Source of the DNA: Saccharina japonica
Lineage: Eukaryota > Sar > Phaeophyceae > Laminariales > Laminariaceae
Assembly: GCA_008828725.1 (NCBI GenBank)
Contig: MEHQ01000605.1
Coordinates: forward strand, 457,722-521,721
Direction of reading: 5' to 3'
Length of the DNA stretch: 64,000 nt
Shown: positions 9,608-23,100 of the stretch, piece after piece
Layout of the letters: each line of letters opens with the position of its first letter
Numbering within the stretch: position 1 is the stretch's first letter
Made by a program: the position numbers and the translations under genes
The notes under the pieces: generated by a model
Seen by the model: only the letters and a program-made list of their open reading frames with translations
The model's database searches: none
What the model was told of the DNA's origin: nothing

Positions 9608-12600
9608 CTGCGTCAGCGCGGGTGGGCATCGCCAGTTGGTCAAAAGTGTGGTTTGATCACGACATTGTATGTGATGCTATTTTTTTCCTTGTGCAGAAGG
9701 GCGCATTATTCAGTACGACGTCTGTAGTAGTATATGACGTCTACAGCGCTTAGCTTATCTCTATCTTTTGATGGTACTTCCCGCATACCGCGCATTGGCC
9801 TAAGGTCCGTTTTTATCGACACCAACCAAAATGGGGGAGGAAACAAATCGCCAACGGTCGACATATTTCCATCCAGATTATTTGTGTCACTAATGTTTGG
9901 ACCGTTGGACGGTGACCCGGGCGGGGCGCAGCAGGATCCTACCCGTACAATACTGATGTGCACGTTCCTTCTACTACTATGTTGATGGTGGACGCGATGA
10001 TTGACGAAACAACAATTTGTCATTATGATTGTTATTACTGCGCTTGCTTGTCATCCGAGAATGTGCAAGCAGCCCATGAATGAGCTTCAACATTGATCAC
10101 TCATAAACATTCCCAGAAAGAAGAAAACCAGCAACTTGTCAGTTGTTTGCTCGCTATCTCTACTGTGTATCTGTCGCAGGGTCCCACCTCCCCCAAAACA
10201 AAACTAGGGGCACCAAAATCACTCACCTCGAGAACGATCTCTCGCCGACGGCCCCGCCACCACTGGTCGGCCTCGATCACCTGGTTCATCATTTGTCAGA
10301 CAATATTTAGACGGAATAATAGAGAAACTGAGTTGGAGTAAGTGGTGGCCAGTGGGTTAATGGACGCACTGCTGTTGTACAGCATGGCAGCAATATTAAG
10401 TAGCGTAACCCGGTCGGCGAGGGAATACAGGAGGGCTGAAGTCTTACTTATCGCCATAAAAAAAATGCAAAGCTCGACCGTAGCGGGGAGGGGGGAGAAA
10501 ATATCCCGGTTGTGTGGCCCCGGATCTGAGTTCACGACTTCTGTAGTAATACATAGGAGGGAGGGAGAAAAGAAGGGCGAATAAAATGAAAGGGATGGAA
10601 CCCATGTAAGGGCCCGAATTAACGAGTATAAAATAAATTCAATTTGGAAAAAATAAAATTCAAATTCGCTTTTCATTGGTCAACACACGCACCAGCACCA
10701 AAGATGATACCCCAAGATCCTAATCTTTGGTGCTGGTGCGTGTGTTGACCAATGAAAAGCGGATTTGATTATTTTTTTTTTCCAAATTGTTTTTTTTTCT
10801 TCTTCGTTAAAACGGGCCCTAATTACCGGTAGGAGTATATATATTACAATATTACGGGGGGCCACAGTACAAACAGGATCAAATATCGTCAGCACATATA
10901 TAGGTGTTTTGGATTTACCGCAGGCCCTATTTACTTGATGGTCCACCGTAATATGTGATTCGTATACTATTTTCCGGTTTGGGACTTGAGAAAAAGCAAG
11001 CATCGGGAAAAAAGTGTCGATCTCAGCATGGGTGGATAAGGCCACACGGACCATCGTAACACGGGTTGGTTGCTATTGGTGGGGGTTAGGGATTGTGTCG
11101 GAAGTGTGACGGAAGAATATCTACGTCGGCACGCATTTGACACACGTTGTTAGCATTTACAGCAGTATCTTGCTTTAACGATTACGTTTACCTTTTGTTT
11201 CAGGGGTACATTTTATTTCGGGGATACTAGAGTTGCCTTGTGTGATGTGGTGTCCTTACGGCCCGTGATGCTTAGGCCTCACTACGAGGTGTGGGAGAAT
11301 CTATAGCCTCATTTTGATTGTTTTGAATAGCCGCATCTTCGACCCCCCTCTCTCGGTCTTTTAGGATGAACTTTGTTATCACCCATTGACCATCGTGTGG
11401 TCTGCATATACGACTATTCAGGGTGGGCTAATGTGATGTGGTGTCCTTACGGCTATAGATGGTTGATAGAATATCATACAGGTGAAGAGCCTAGTGGCGC
11501 TAAGATTGTTCTCGTATACAGAAGTTTCCTTGGGTACATCAGATAGGCCGTAGCACAGAGGCTTTATAAGTCCATAGGAGGGTTCTAAGCACTAGAAGCT
11601 TGCTAAGGTCGAGATATCTCGTAGGATTAGCGCTTAGAATAACATGGGAACGATATTACCCCTTGGATAGGATATGGCATTATCCGTTGGACAGAACAGA
11701 TGTTTCTTCAGAATGGCTAAACACCACAGGAAAGTTCCAGTGGCTGCTGTAGCTATCCGATTAACGGGTTGTTGGCAAGGATGTACTGTAATCTCCCGTT
11801 AAGCCGATCGAGTAAAAGAGTCTGCTCTCAGGCAGACTCGCCCCCCCCCCCCCCCTTCTCAGGTCACTTCTCACTCTTCCCTTGGTCATCCAGGCTTTTG
11901 CCTCTCACCTAGTCTACAGTCTACAGAGGTTAATAATAACAAGAGGTCTTTCCATATCGAAGAAGAAGCTTGTTTCAAGCTCAAGCAACGAACCTCCGTC
12001 TTCCATTCCCTTCTATCATCGTCTCTACTCGGTCATCACTTCACACTTGCTTTAAGAGACACACTTTCACCTTGCTTGCGTCAGGGCTATACGTTTACCT
12101 TGCTTTAGATCTGAGACTATTACCTCGCTGTAGGGTCAAGGTTGCCTTTTGCTTACGGGTGAAGTTTACAGTAGTACGAAGTACCTTGTTTAGGATTAAG
12201 TTCGCCTTGCTCCAGGGTAAAGGTTTACCATGCTTCAGGGTTACGTTACCTTGCTTCGGGGCTAAGTTTCTCTCGCTTAAGGGTTTCGGTTGTGTCTGCC
12301 TACTTGCTCTAAGGTTAGGTTTAAACTAACCTTGCTCAGGGTAATATCCTCCGGGTACATGGAAGCCTTTTGTCGCACCCCTTGCAAGAACGCGTCGGTA
12401 ACGTGAAACGTCTGCAGAACGAACTTGCTCATGGACACCTGATGTGAAAAACAATGATGGGTGATGATGATCACATCGTCATGGCGAGAGTCGAGCGGTA
12501 CGTTCATCCGTGCACATAGAAATACGTCGTATTCGTAATTTGCACACACATGTATTGTCCCCATAGATAGGTGGATGGGGGTGGATGGAATGCACTTGAG

Positions 12601-14099
12601 CTACGTCGTACTACTGCTGTAGTGCGGATCAAATTAATTTCGCAGAAGGGGGAGAACAAACTATTACGGGAGAGGGGGCATAGTAAATAGGACCAAATAT
12701 TGTTAGTCAAGATAGGCAAATATATAGGTTTTTGTGTACACCGTAGGTCCTCTTTACTATGGTCCCCCGTAGTATGATATTTACAACCTAAATCACCAAA
12801 TATCTTACGGATCATAGGTCAAAAACAATGAAACTTAAACTTGTGTGCGTATGTGTGCCTTATTCACACCAACCGTCTTCGGGACTTCAGTGGGGAAACT
12901 TGACACTAAAACGTGTGACGGTTACATACAGCAGTAACGGCCACTGCGTGATTGGGAGACGGTATGATAACAATGATTGGTGTCCGAGCTTCAACGCAAG
13001 GAGTCGTATACGTCTCATGGGCGCAACACATGATCCTATACCCGGGCTGGCGGGCACTCACGTAGACGGTTGAGATAATATCTCAAAGTTGTCTTAGGTG
13101 CAGGTCCGGTCGCTATATCACGGGGCTCCCGAAGGGGTTAGAATCCGTTATTTCGTTTGTTTTACCCAACAGTATTTAGCACACCCAGACAAGCAGTACC
13201 CGTGCTCATCCTATCCTCCACCCTAGAAAGATATACCAGCTCTCTGTACGTAGCCAGCGTGAAAAACCGAAAACGACGAGTTGTTGTTAAACGTGTCTCT
13301 GGTCGACTCTGGACAAACGAATACCAATCCCGAGACTCGCGAGATTATGCGCCTGGACTTTCTGCAACCGAACAGCCCCGAGCCCCGCGGCTCTGACAAA
13401 AACGAACAACTCCGATTCTCTCGATATCCCCCCCGCCTCTGTTCGGCACCCCCGAATGTCGCAGTATGTGTCGCAGCTCTTGACAACCGAGCAGTGTTTT
13501 CCGAGTCTCGCACTACGCGTTGTGACTACGATCGAAAACCGAGCAGTTGTCCGAGTCTCGCAATACGCGCAGTGGCTCTCGATAACCGAACAGCCCCGAG
13601 AGTCCTAGATTGAGGCGTGCCAGCGGCTTTCAACAACCGCGAGCAATCCCGAGTCTCACGGTGTGTTCCGCGGGTCTCGTCAACTGCTGCTCCTGCAGTG
13701 CCTAGTCTCACGATATCTACGTCGTGGGGCTTTCGACAATCGGATTCCCCTGAGTCTCGCGATATATGCGCCGCGGCCCTCAACCGCTGGACACAGCTGC
13801 GAGTCTCGTGATACACGCCGCGTTTCTCGACAACAAAACGCATATATAATCCTAAATTTTAAAACGACAAAAAAAATGAAACGGCTAAAATCTTGATTAG
13901 ACCAAGATTAGACAGAAATACAAATCTTCTAAATTCCAAAATCATAGATCTAAAATCGTAAAACGACCAAAAAAATATTGTCGGGGCAATCGACATAATA
14001 TGGCATACGGTGAAGATGCAAGGGGTCTCAAGTCTGAGGTATACAATATGATCAAGGCAGGTAGCCTGCAAATAAATGATTACAGTATAACTGTTGGTG

Positions 14100-14132
<33 letters not shown>

Positions 14133-17100
14133 CCGTGCATCAGCAAGACTCTCAGGTTGATAGCGACCGTTACAGAGCATAGAGCGTGTGGATATGGAAA
14201 TAGAGCTACGTAAGGCAAAGAAGAGAACATCGTCGATCGGTTTCCTTACAAGCTTTTCGGTGATACTGTAAGTATTTGCACAAGTGTGTGTGTCACCAGT
14301 CGGTGAGCTGTGAGTTTTGGTGGTGGATGCGACCAAACTACTCGCGATACTTCCAGTAGTAGCTGCTGCTGGCATTTATCGGGTCGTGTCACTTGTCGCG
14401 GTCGCGCGTGTTGTGTGCTCACAGTTACGTATTCCTCGCGAAGGATATACCGGTAGATACACATGTACGCTTACGGGCAGGCACGCAGTGTACCGTATAG
14501 CAGAAGTAGCAGCGGTGCTGGATGTCGAACGATAGTCGAGTTCGACACGATATGTTTGCGATGAACAAAACAAATACCTGGTGCCTGATACGACAATATC
14601 ATAGTATTGATAGTAGTCGATACGATTTCGATAATCGGTACAGCATGATGTACATCGACACTTTCGTTCAGTATCTCAGCATACACATACATCGAAAACA
14701 AAAACAGGTTCTACTCTCTTCCCTTTTGGTTTTTTTTGTGGCCTTTCCCCCTGAAAGTCATGGAAATTTTACGGAGGAAGAAAAACACACCCGCCTGAAA
14801 GCAAATAATGGTATATACCTTCCCGGTTGTAGTGTACGGGGCAGTGCTGACTACAGTACCAGATGAGATGCACCTTTCTCACTACGTAGGTGATCCAGAT
14901 TTGTCAGGGGCAGATATATCCCTGATATGTATGACCTGTCTGTGTGATCTGTTGCCCATGTTGCCGGGTGGGAACCGAACTAATCTGCATGATCTAGGAC
15001 AAGTTTTTCCTGGATTGGACCTGTACTGTACAGATACTGCACAGCACCTTAGAACGGCAATTTGGGATCTAGATGATATACTGCATATATACATGAGTAC
15101 GGGCCTGCCCTTGCTGCGTTTTCGAAGATATTGGGTGTCGTCAGCCATTACTTGTGCACGGGACAGCATATGGGCTGCCGAACACGGCAAGTAGTCTTGG
15201 AATACGAACGACCACAGTACAATAAGATACAGATATCTATGACCTCGACGAATGGTGGAACCGACGCAGGACATATCCATGCGACCGTTGGGTCGAGAGC
15301 ATGGCACCCACATATATACATATCATAATCTGAAAGACGTATGAACCCTTGAGTAAAATCCGAGGTCCGGGCTTACCCGCCAGGCGGACCCCAGGACCCC
15401 AGATCGTGTTTTACTTAAGAGGTGCCGGGTACACGTGCACACCCAATGACCGCTGATATGGCCGTTACAACTGTAGTGCTCCGACTGGTAGCTCGGTGGT
15501 TACCGTGGATGTCCAACAGGGGGGACGCCCGGGGACGGAAAGGTCAACCACGCTCGATACGATATATCGCAGAAAAGGGTTGTGTAGCTCACCGTTTCCA
15601 CAAGGGTGTCCGTGGAGATCGTTCCGAGGGCCTCGCCCCCGTCCGGAACGAGGAGACACACCTCTCCGAAAAACTGAGGGTTCTGCAGCGTCCCCACCCG
15701 GTGCGTCTGATCAAAACACAGGGAAGGGGCATAAACACGTGGTTGAGTCTAAATTAAGATGAAAATAATCAATGCATTGCCCATTCCTACAGTGGGTACC
15801 CCTATTTAAGAGAAGTAGATGTGGTACAGGTCGAAAACAGCTCTATTTACTATTAACAGCCTCTTCTCTCGTATCCACAGCGGTGGGAAATATATAGGTT
15901 TAGTGCAGGCGGGTCCAGCCGATTTTGCCTCTCTTAAACTGTACTATTATCTTATATAGGGTACCATCTCTCTTGAATAGTGGTACCCACTGTATAAAAC
16001 TCAAGTGAACAATATTGCCAATCAATCAATCGATACCTTTCACCGGCATATATATATACACAGTGGACGACGACATGAACACGCGTCTAATAGCCGGACG
16101 GAGCTGCCCTCTCTTTCGTCTGCAGCGTCACAGATTGCATGACGACATTATACCAGCCAGCAGGAACGTACACGAAAGGACTAAAGGACTAACGAGTCGC
16201 CTCAGAGAGTAGCGTGGACTACCCGCTTTTGATGCTTTGAACCTGGAAGGTATCGACCACGGGAGGACTCGATTTTGCAAAAACATGATGAACAAAATGA
16301 ATAAAATCGTTCAGTTGTGGACGAACAGCAGTAAGTAGTGGACAAACCTTGATAATAGTGAATCTTCCTGGGGTAGCTATTTCGGCAAATCGTTTTCCAT
16401 GGTGATTGTGGGTTTCCACACGTATATAGGTAGGCATGCATGCTTGTGAAATACCTGAGAGGTATCGACCACGTCCCCGTCTTTCCGCCGGATGAGGGCC
16501 AGCGTCCGTAACCAGCGGCTTAGCTCCCGGTCCAGTTCAGTTTTGCGCATCTGAGGCGAGAATAACAACAACAAAAAAACAATAAAACGGGAATAGGCTC
16601 GGTTCTGATCGTGGCGTCGAGTACACAACAGACAGGAGGCCGCGGGATTCCCCCCCTCCACAATGTGGCGGGCGTAAAAAAAAACCTCGTGTAGACATTG
16701 AACAGCGTAGCACACAATTATTGGGCGCGTACGGAATTGAGAGGTTCTCGACCCCGTGTGGTGTTTGCTACATTGTTCAGTGCTTTCGCAGCAGTGCGTT
16801 TTTTTCGCCCCTATTATGCAAGGGGGGGGGGTCCCAACTGTCTGCGTGGTTAAGTTGGAGCAAGGTATAGGCACTACTAAGAAGTGGAATACATCGAGGT
16901 TACGCCGGCAGCAAGTACAGAAGAGGAGTATAAGACTAGGTGCGTTGGTTTCCTTTAGTTTTGTTCCACCTTTTCGGCCTTGTGCTTGTTCTTGTTCTTG
17001 TTCTTGTTCTTCCAACTGGGACGACTGTTTATGAGTGAGCAACGTCGAAGCTCACGCTTGCGTATTGTCGGATGGCCGAAACAATACCAATCTTGAACAC

Positions 17101-20100
17101 CCACATGACCTCTACTATAAGGACCACTATGTCCTTAAATATGAGGACCATTGTGTCCCTAACTATAAGTAAATTATGTCCCTAAAAATAAGGACCATTT
17201 TCTCCCTAAGTACAGGGATCAAAATGTCCCTGAATATAACGACCAGTATGCATCTCAATATAAGGACCATTGCGTCCCTGAATATAAGGATCGTTTTGTC
17301 CCTTACTATAAGAACCAGTTCGTCCCGAAATATGAGGACCGGTATTTATCTAAATGTCAGGACCGGTATGTTTCTAAATACAAGGACCATTATCTCCCTA
17401 AATACAAGGACCAGTATGCTTCTAAATGTAAGGATCATTAGCATCTCCCTAATTATAAGGACCAGTAATCCCTAAATATAGGGACCAGTATGTCCCTAAA
17501 TATAAGGACCAGTATGTCCCTACATATAAGTCAAAAATTGTCCCTAGATTTTAGGACCATTACATCCCTAACCCATACTGACCAGAATACTTCGAAAGAT
17601 AAGGACCATCAGTATGTCCCTAAATGCAAGGATCGTTATGTCCCTGAATGTAAGGGCTGTTTGGAATACATCTTAATATGGAGAATAATAGTTGTAATAT
17701 ACAAAATGCCCTTATATGTAGGGACAAAGTGGAACCTATTAATAGTTGGTGAACCCTACCCCCCCTTCCATAACCCGCGGGGTAGCATGCACCTCTGTGC
17801 TGGTCACGTGCGATGCCAGAGCGCTGCTCTCGCCCACGCCGGTAGCCGCGGGCAAGGGCTTGCGCCCCGTTGCCGTGCCGCCTTCCGCTAAGCCTCCGCC
17901 GCCGCCGCCGCCGCCGCTGGTGATGGTAGTCTCGCCGTTCTTGGTTTTGGACGAAGTATACGCCGGGCCTTGCTTCGAACCTTTCCCCTGCTTGAACATT
18001 GAATTTATTGATGGCATGGGGGAAAAAACGGTCAACCTCCCTGTGTGGTGATTGATTGTTTTGACTATCTCAGCGGTACCTCCACTGATGGAATATTTTA
18101 TATGAACCGGATATATTGTCCTGCTCGGACTCTGAAAGTCGGTGAGATGAGAAAAATGCTCAAACTTTCTTGTGTGCTGCTTGGGTACATCAACCCAACT
18201 ACCTGCAGGAACACTTTAGACTACATACTATACCCGGTGTACTATAGATACAGGTAGCGTGCACTCACAATCTTAGTGCGGACCTCCCTGTGGTAGGTGT
18301 ACTTGCTGTTGATTCGGTACAGGGCCGCGCCGATCTCGTTGATGTTCCGCTGCACCGCCGCCAGCCGATCCGGGTACTTGGTGACGGTGCACGTGCCCGA
18401 CAGCATGATGTGGAGATGCGACGGCTCCTTTTTGATGAGTGACAAGTGGAGCAAAACCAACAGGGAGGAAAAGCTAAATACGGGACGAGGCACACACGTA
18501 CGCACAAGCTCAAGCAATGCGACGGTCGTTCGCTGACATAAGTTGCCAGAGCTTCAAGCAAGCAGGATATAAGACAGTATACGGGACGAGGCAAACGTAC
18601 ATGCTCAAACGATGAGGGAATGGTGCAAATTACCAGAGCTTCAAGCAAGCAAGAGAGGCAATCGATGTAGAACGAGACACACGCACAAGCTCAAAAGCTG
18701 CAACCTTCGTTCGCCGGTACAAATTACCAGAGCTTTAATCAAACAGGAGAGAGAGAGAGAACAGTGTGGAACGAGGCAAACACAAGGTCAAGCTTAAGCA
18801 AGCAGGAGAGAAGGCAACCAATGCGGGGCGAGGCAAACGAATAAGCTCAAGCGATGAGACAGTCGTCCGTCGATACACATTACAAGCTTTTAAGCAAACA
18901 GGAGATTGAGGCAATGCGGGACGAGGAAAACGCAAGAGCTCAAGCGAACGACAGCAATCGTTCGCCGATACATACAAACAAACAAGCGTGTGGTCCTTCT
19001 TCCAGTGCGTCGGAGCACAGAGACAACGACGGGAGATTAGCCCTAATTGGCATTAATCGAGCATGGGGCTCTTCGCTCAGTATGTCGGAGCACAGCAAGA
19101 ACGGCGGAAGACAACGTAGCCCCTGTAAATCAGGCGTGTGATTATTTTCCCTCTGTGCGTCGGATGAACAAATCAGGCCTGAGGTTCTTCGCTCAGTGCG
19201 ACCGCAGGAGGCACGGAAGAAAAGGAAGATAAACAAACCCCTTTGAATCGAGTTCTGTACGTGCGTTTTTCGCTCAGTGCGTATATACGTAGGACGCACA
19301 TAAACAAAGGAAGACCCACCCCCTGTTTAAAAACACGAGCGCGTGGTTGTTCGCGCAGTGCATGGGAGGGAGCACACCAAAAAACCAATAGGGCTGTTCA
19401 CGCGCCGGGTCTAATCTTGTGGGTCAGGTCGGGTCGGGCCGGGTATCGGTGACCGGACCTGATCCGTGATAATTTGAAAATTAATCCCGACCCTACCCGA
19501 TCCTACCCGACCCGACCCGACCCGACCCGGCCCGACCCAACCCGTGATATTTCGAAAGCTTCCTGATCCGACCTGCGGGTATGTAAGGTCATGGCCCGTG
19601 AAGATCCCTGAAAAAATGAGACGCGTGTTAGTAAAGTAACCGCCTCCTTCCATGTTTGGAGGACAACCCTACAGTAATCGACATTGTAGGGATGAGAGGG
19701 TTTACGGTCATACGACTACGGCCGTGCACGACATGCGGCGAATGGGTACACCCCCCACACTTTACACCTTGCGGCACCTCGGACGGGCCCTCGATTCCCA
19801 CTTTTAAAGGTCTAGGCATGTCAGGGAAGATATCTTCCATGTTTGATCTACGTACGATATCATGTTTCTGCGTGGGAGCCGAATCATCTGCACGATCTAG
19901 GACATGTTTCCTGGGTTGGATATGTGTACCCGCGCGTATGTATATTTCTGCACAACCTCTCCTAACGGCAGGGTTATGATCTATAGACGATCTAGATAGT
20001 GATTTTGTCTGAGGTTGTGCAAACCTTCATCTACACGATGAGCAGAACTTTAACTTTTAATAGTATACGTACGGAGAACATACCTTTCTCTGCATGAGCA

Positions 20101-23100
20101 GAACTTGCTTGGAGGAGTGTCTGTGGACCTTCGACATCCTCGCCAGTCGCATCAGGTCTTCCGTGGCCCAGCCGGCAAACAGTCCGCACCGTTTGATGGC
20201 GGTCAGCCGCCGCTTCGAAAATAACAACCGTGTCACATGTGGCGGAAAAAAACATGGAAGAACACCGCAGAGCAACACAGCACGGCACACGGAATGGAGG
20301 AAGGGGGGGGCGAGTACAGTAGGTGAGAGCACAACACAGCGCGCACAATGTGTGTGTGTGTGGGGGGGGTGTAGTTATATCGTGCGTGGCCGTAGGCGTA
20401 TGACCATAGACCCTCCCATCCCTACAATGCCGGGGCGGAGCATGTCGGGTTTTCACCGACCATGCAGACATTGCTAGCCCCAAACGCGAAGCGCCGTCAG
20501 GTGTTGGGCGAGTCGCATGAAGGGTGAGCGGCATCCTGCTAAGAACCGCCTGTGAGGCGGGCTTGCATACGGACGACAGCCTCCAATGGATTGATTTGAT
20601 TTCTGGAGTGGCCGCTTTCAGAGACAGCAATGGGTATTTCTATGTATCTGCCTCGTGGGGGCCTTACCACATACACAAAGCGTGATACGATCATTCCCCT
20701 TGTGCGGAGTTTAGGTTCTCAACCCAGCACAAATGATCTATCAAGATCGCCAACCTTGGTGACCGCCAAAAACTAAACGGCACCCCGGTTGTCTAGCTCA
20801 CGCAGTGGGAGGCGTGTTTTACAGCGTCGTCGCCAACCGACGCCAACCCAACCAACTCTGCGACCACATCTTGTTTTGATTTCCAGTTTTTTGTGAGGTA
20901 CGGAACACCTCACCCGAATGGCGTTACCTCTGTGCTGAAAATGGGAGTACCCCCCCCCCCCCTACTATGGTACTAGTCCGCCCTTCATTTATATCTCCCT
21001 CTTTAGTCGTAACTCAGATCCGGGGCCACGCAGCAAACTCTTCTCCCTACAGCTCGTTCCTTGTATGTTTATCGCGAGAAGACTTCATTCATTCAGCCAA
21101 TCAGCGCACCTTGAGCGCCGCGAAGCAGTGGGCCAACAATCCCGGCATCCGGTAGAAGTCGTCCCTCAAGATCAGCGCCAGGCGCGTCGGCTAAATACAC
21201 GCAGCGTTGAGCACGTAGTATGGATACAAAAGCCGTTGTCTCACACGCTTAAAAGGGGGGCACGTATCGCGACTTAAAACAAATGTATGACAAGTGTGTC
21301 CTTAATAAACAAAATTGAGTGAGTGCGTATGGCGACTAAAATAAATGAATAAGTGTGGTACTAAGTTCAAAGTGAGTGCGTATAATCGCGATACCACAAG
21401 ATAAAAATAAGTGTGGTGGTTTTATCAAAGCGTGGGTGCGCATGGTGATACATGTTTTGGATTAGTGCGGCCTTAGAATTAAAGTGTGTGTTATGCCGCA
21501 AAACATGTTTTTTTATAAGTAATTGTGGCCTAATCAAAAAGTTTGAGTGCGTACGTACATCGCGATTTAAAAAAAAAAAGTGTGGCCTTATCAACGTGTG
21601 AGCGAGTGCGTATTATATCTCGATCATTTTTTTCAATGAGTACTGGTAGTCGCTTACTTGTAGCAGCGACACACGTACCTTTCCTTACATACGAATTTCG
21701 CGCCTGGCCCAGAACTCCTACTCGAATATACCGTTCTGTACTGAAATATGCGGACAGCTTGTTTAGTACTATTTCATCTAGACTAGTAGCACTCTGAACG
21801 GAAATGTAAGGACCGTTGGGGTACAAACAGGGGTATCAAACGGTCCTTACATTATCGCCCAGAGTGATGCTTGCGTTTCCGCTCAAGAGTGATAAAAAAA
21901 AACTCGGTATATAGCATGCGCGATCGAAACGCTTTCCCGCAGCTTGCATCAGAGGTGAAGTTTTCGTCGGAATCCTCTGAGTTAGGTGCTAGCAAAAGCA
22001 AGAAGAAAAACAAATCAAACAACAAAATCCTCCGAGTGAGGTGCTAGCAAGAAAAACAAATCAAGTAGTAGTAGTTTTCTTGAGTGGTGTCGCGTGATAT
22101 GCAATGCACCCGCTCGCCACTATCTGCAGATTCCGCCGGAACGCACGTTTCGCGCACCTCAAGAGTCTGGTACGTCTCCATCGACCTTCCAGCGGCCTTT
22201 CCGCTGCCGCCACTGCCGCCAACCCCACCTCCCGCTGGAACAAAAGCCGATTTCCCTTCTGCAAAACCCGGTTGAGATTTTGCAACGCCGTCGCCCCCGT
22301 CGCCTTGGGGAGTTCGATGCAGGAAGCGGCGTTCGTCCAGCAGAGAGGCTTCGCCGAATGTGTCTCCCGGGCCGAGTTCGTCGGCTGTGACGACGCTAAG
22401 GTCCGCTCGCCTTAGCTTGACGGCCACCCTAACCAACGGATGATATACGCAGGAAGTAGGTACAGAACGGAGTATGGTTTCCTTCTTTGTGTTTGTTTCC
22501 CTTGGGGTTTCTTCTTCTTTCGGGAGGGGGGGGGGGTGTTTTTGAGTGATCAACGTTGAAACTCGTGCTGCACATTGTCGGATAGCAAACGCGAAAAACA
22601 AAATAAGAATACCGATAATTATTCTCGCGCTCGTCAGAAAGAGCCAAACTCCAACACGTGATGATGTTTAGCACTGAGTGTTTAACGATCAGCCTGCCCC
22701 TGGCTGTCTGCTTTTACCGACAACTGGGCGTGCACGCACGCACGCACCGGCCGGACAAGATGATCACCATGGCGTCCATTTCCTCCCCCTGGAGAAACGC
22801 GGACGCCATTTTTTCTAACACGCGATACTCCACCGCCTTCCCCACTTCCTCCATCGCCTCAAGAGGCATCCCGAAGAAGGCGGGGCTCGTTGATAATGCC
22901 TCCACAATGCAGGAAACCTAAAGAGGAGCGAGGAATCCGCGAGAAGCAGTTCCTTAGTAAACTATTTAGCATTTCGGACAGATAGATCAAGATAGATCAG
23001 ATAGGCAATCTAGACCCTAACCTGTCGTTCTGAGGTGCTTGTGCAGGATCTATATAGTACAGGTCCAAGCCAGGAAACATGTTCTAGATCAAGCGGGCCG

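Larger units (their letters stand above)
12439..15592 (-). other. Intron 22 of the CNB gene
   Basis: A 3.1-kb intron holding a family E element (12662), a 43-bp minisatellite (13300-13830), AT-rich unique DNA (13840-14060) and a family D repeat (14870-15080). The 128-aa plus-strand open frame at 14808-15194 is in the repeat and is not considered a gene. Confidence 0.6.

Noticed and set aside
14808-15194. 128-residue plus-strand open frame
   Set aside because: Covers a family D repeat copy; other copies of the repeat do not keep the frame.
16219-16437. Minus-strand exon candidate ending near GGTATCGACCACG, a motif shared with the exon 21 border
   Set aside because: No acceptor fits its start, and exons 21 and 22 already join in phase. 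The shared 13-bp motif may be a small decayed duplication or chance.
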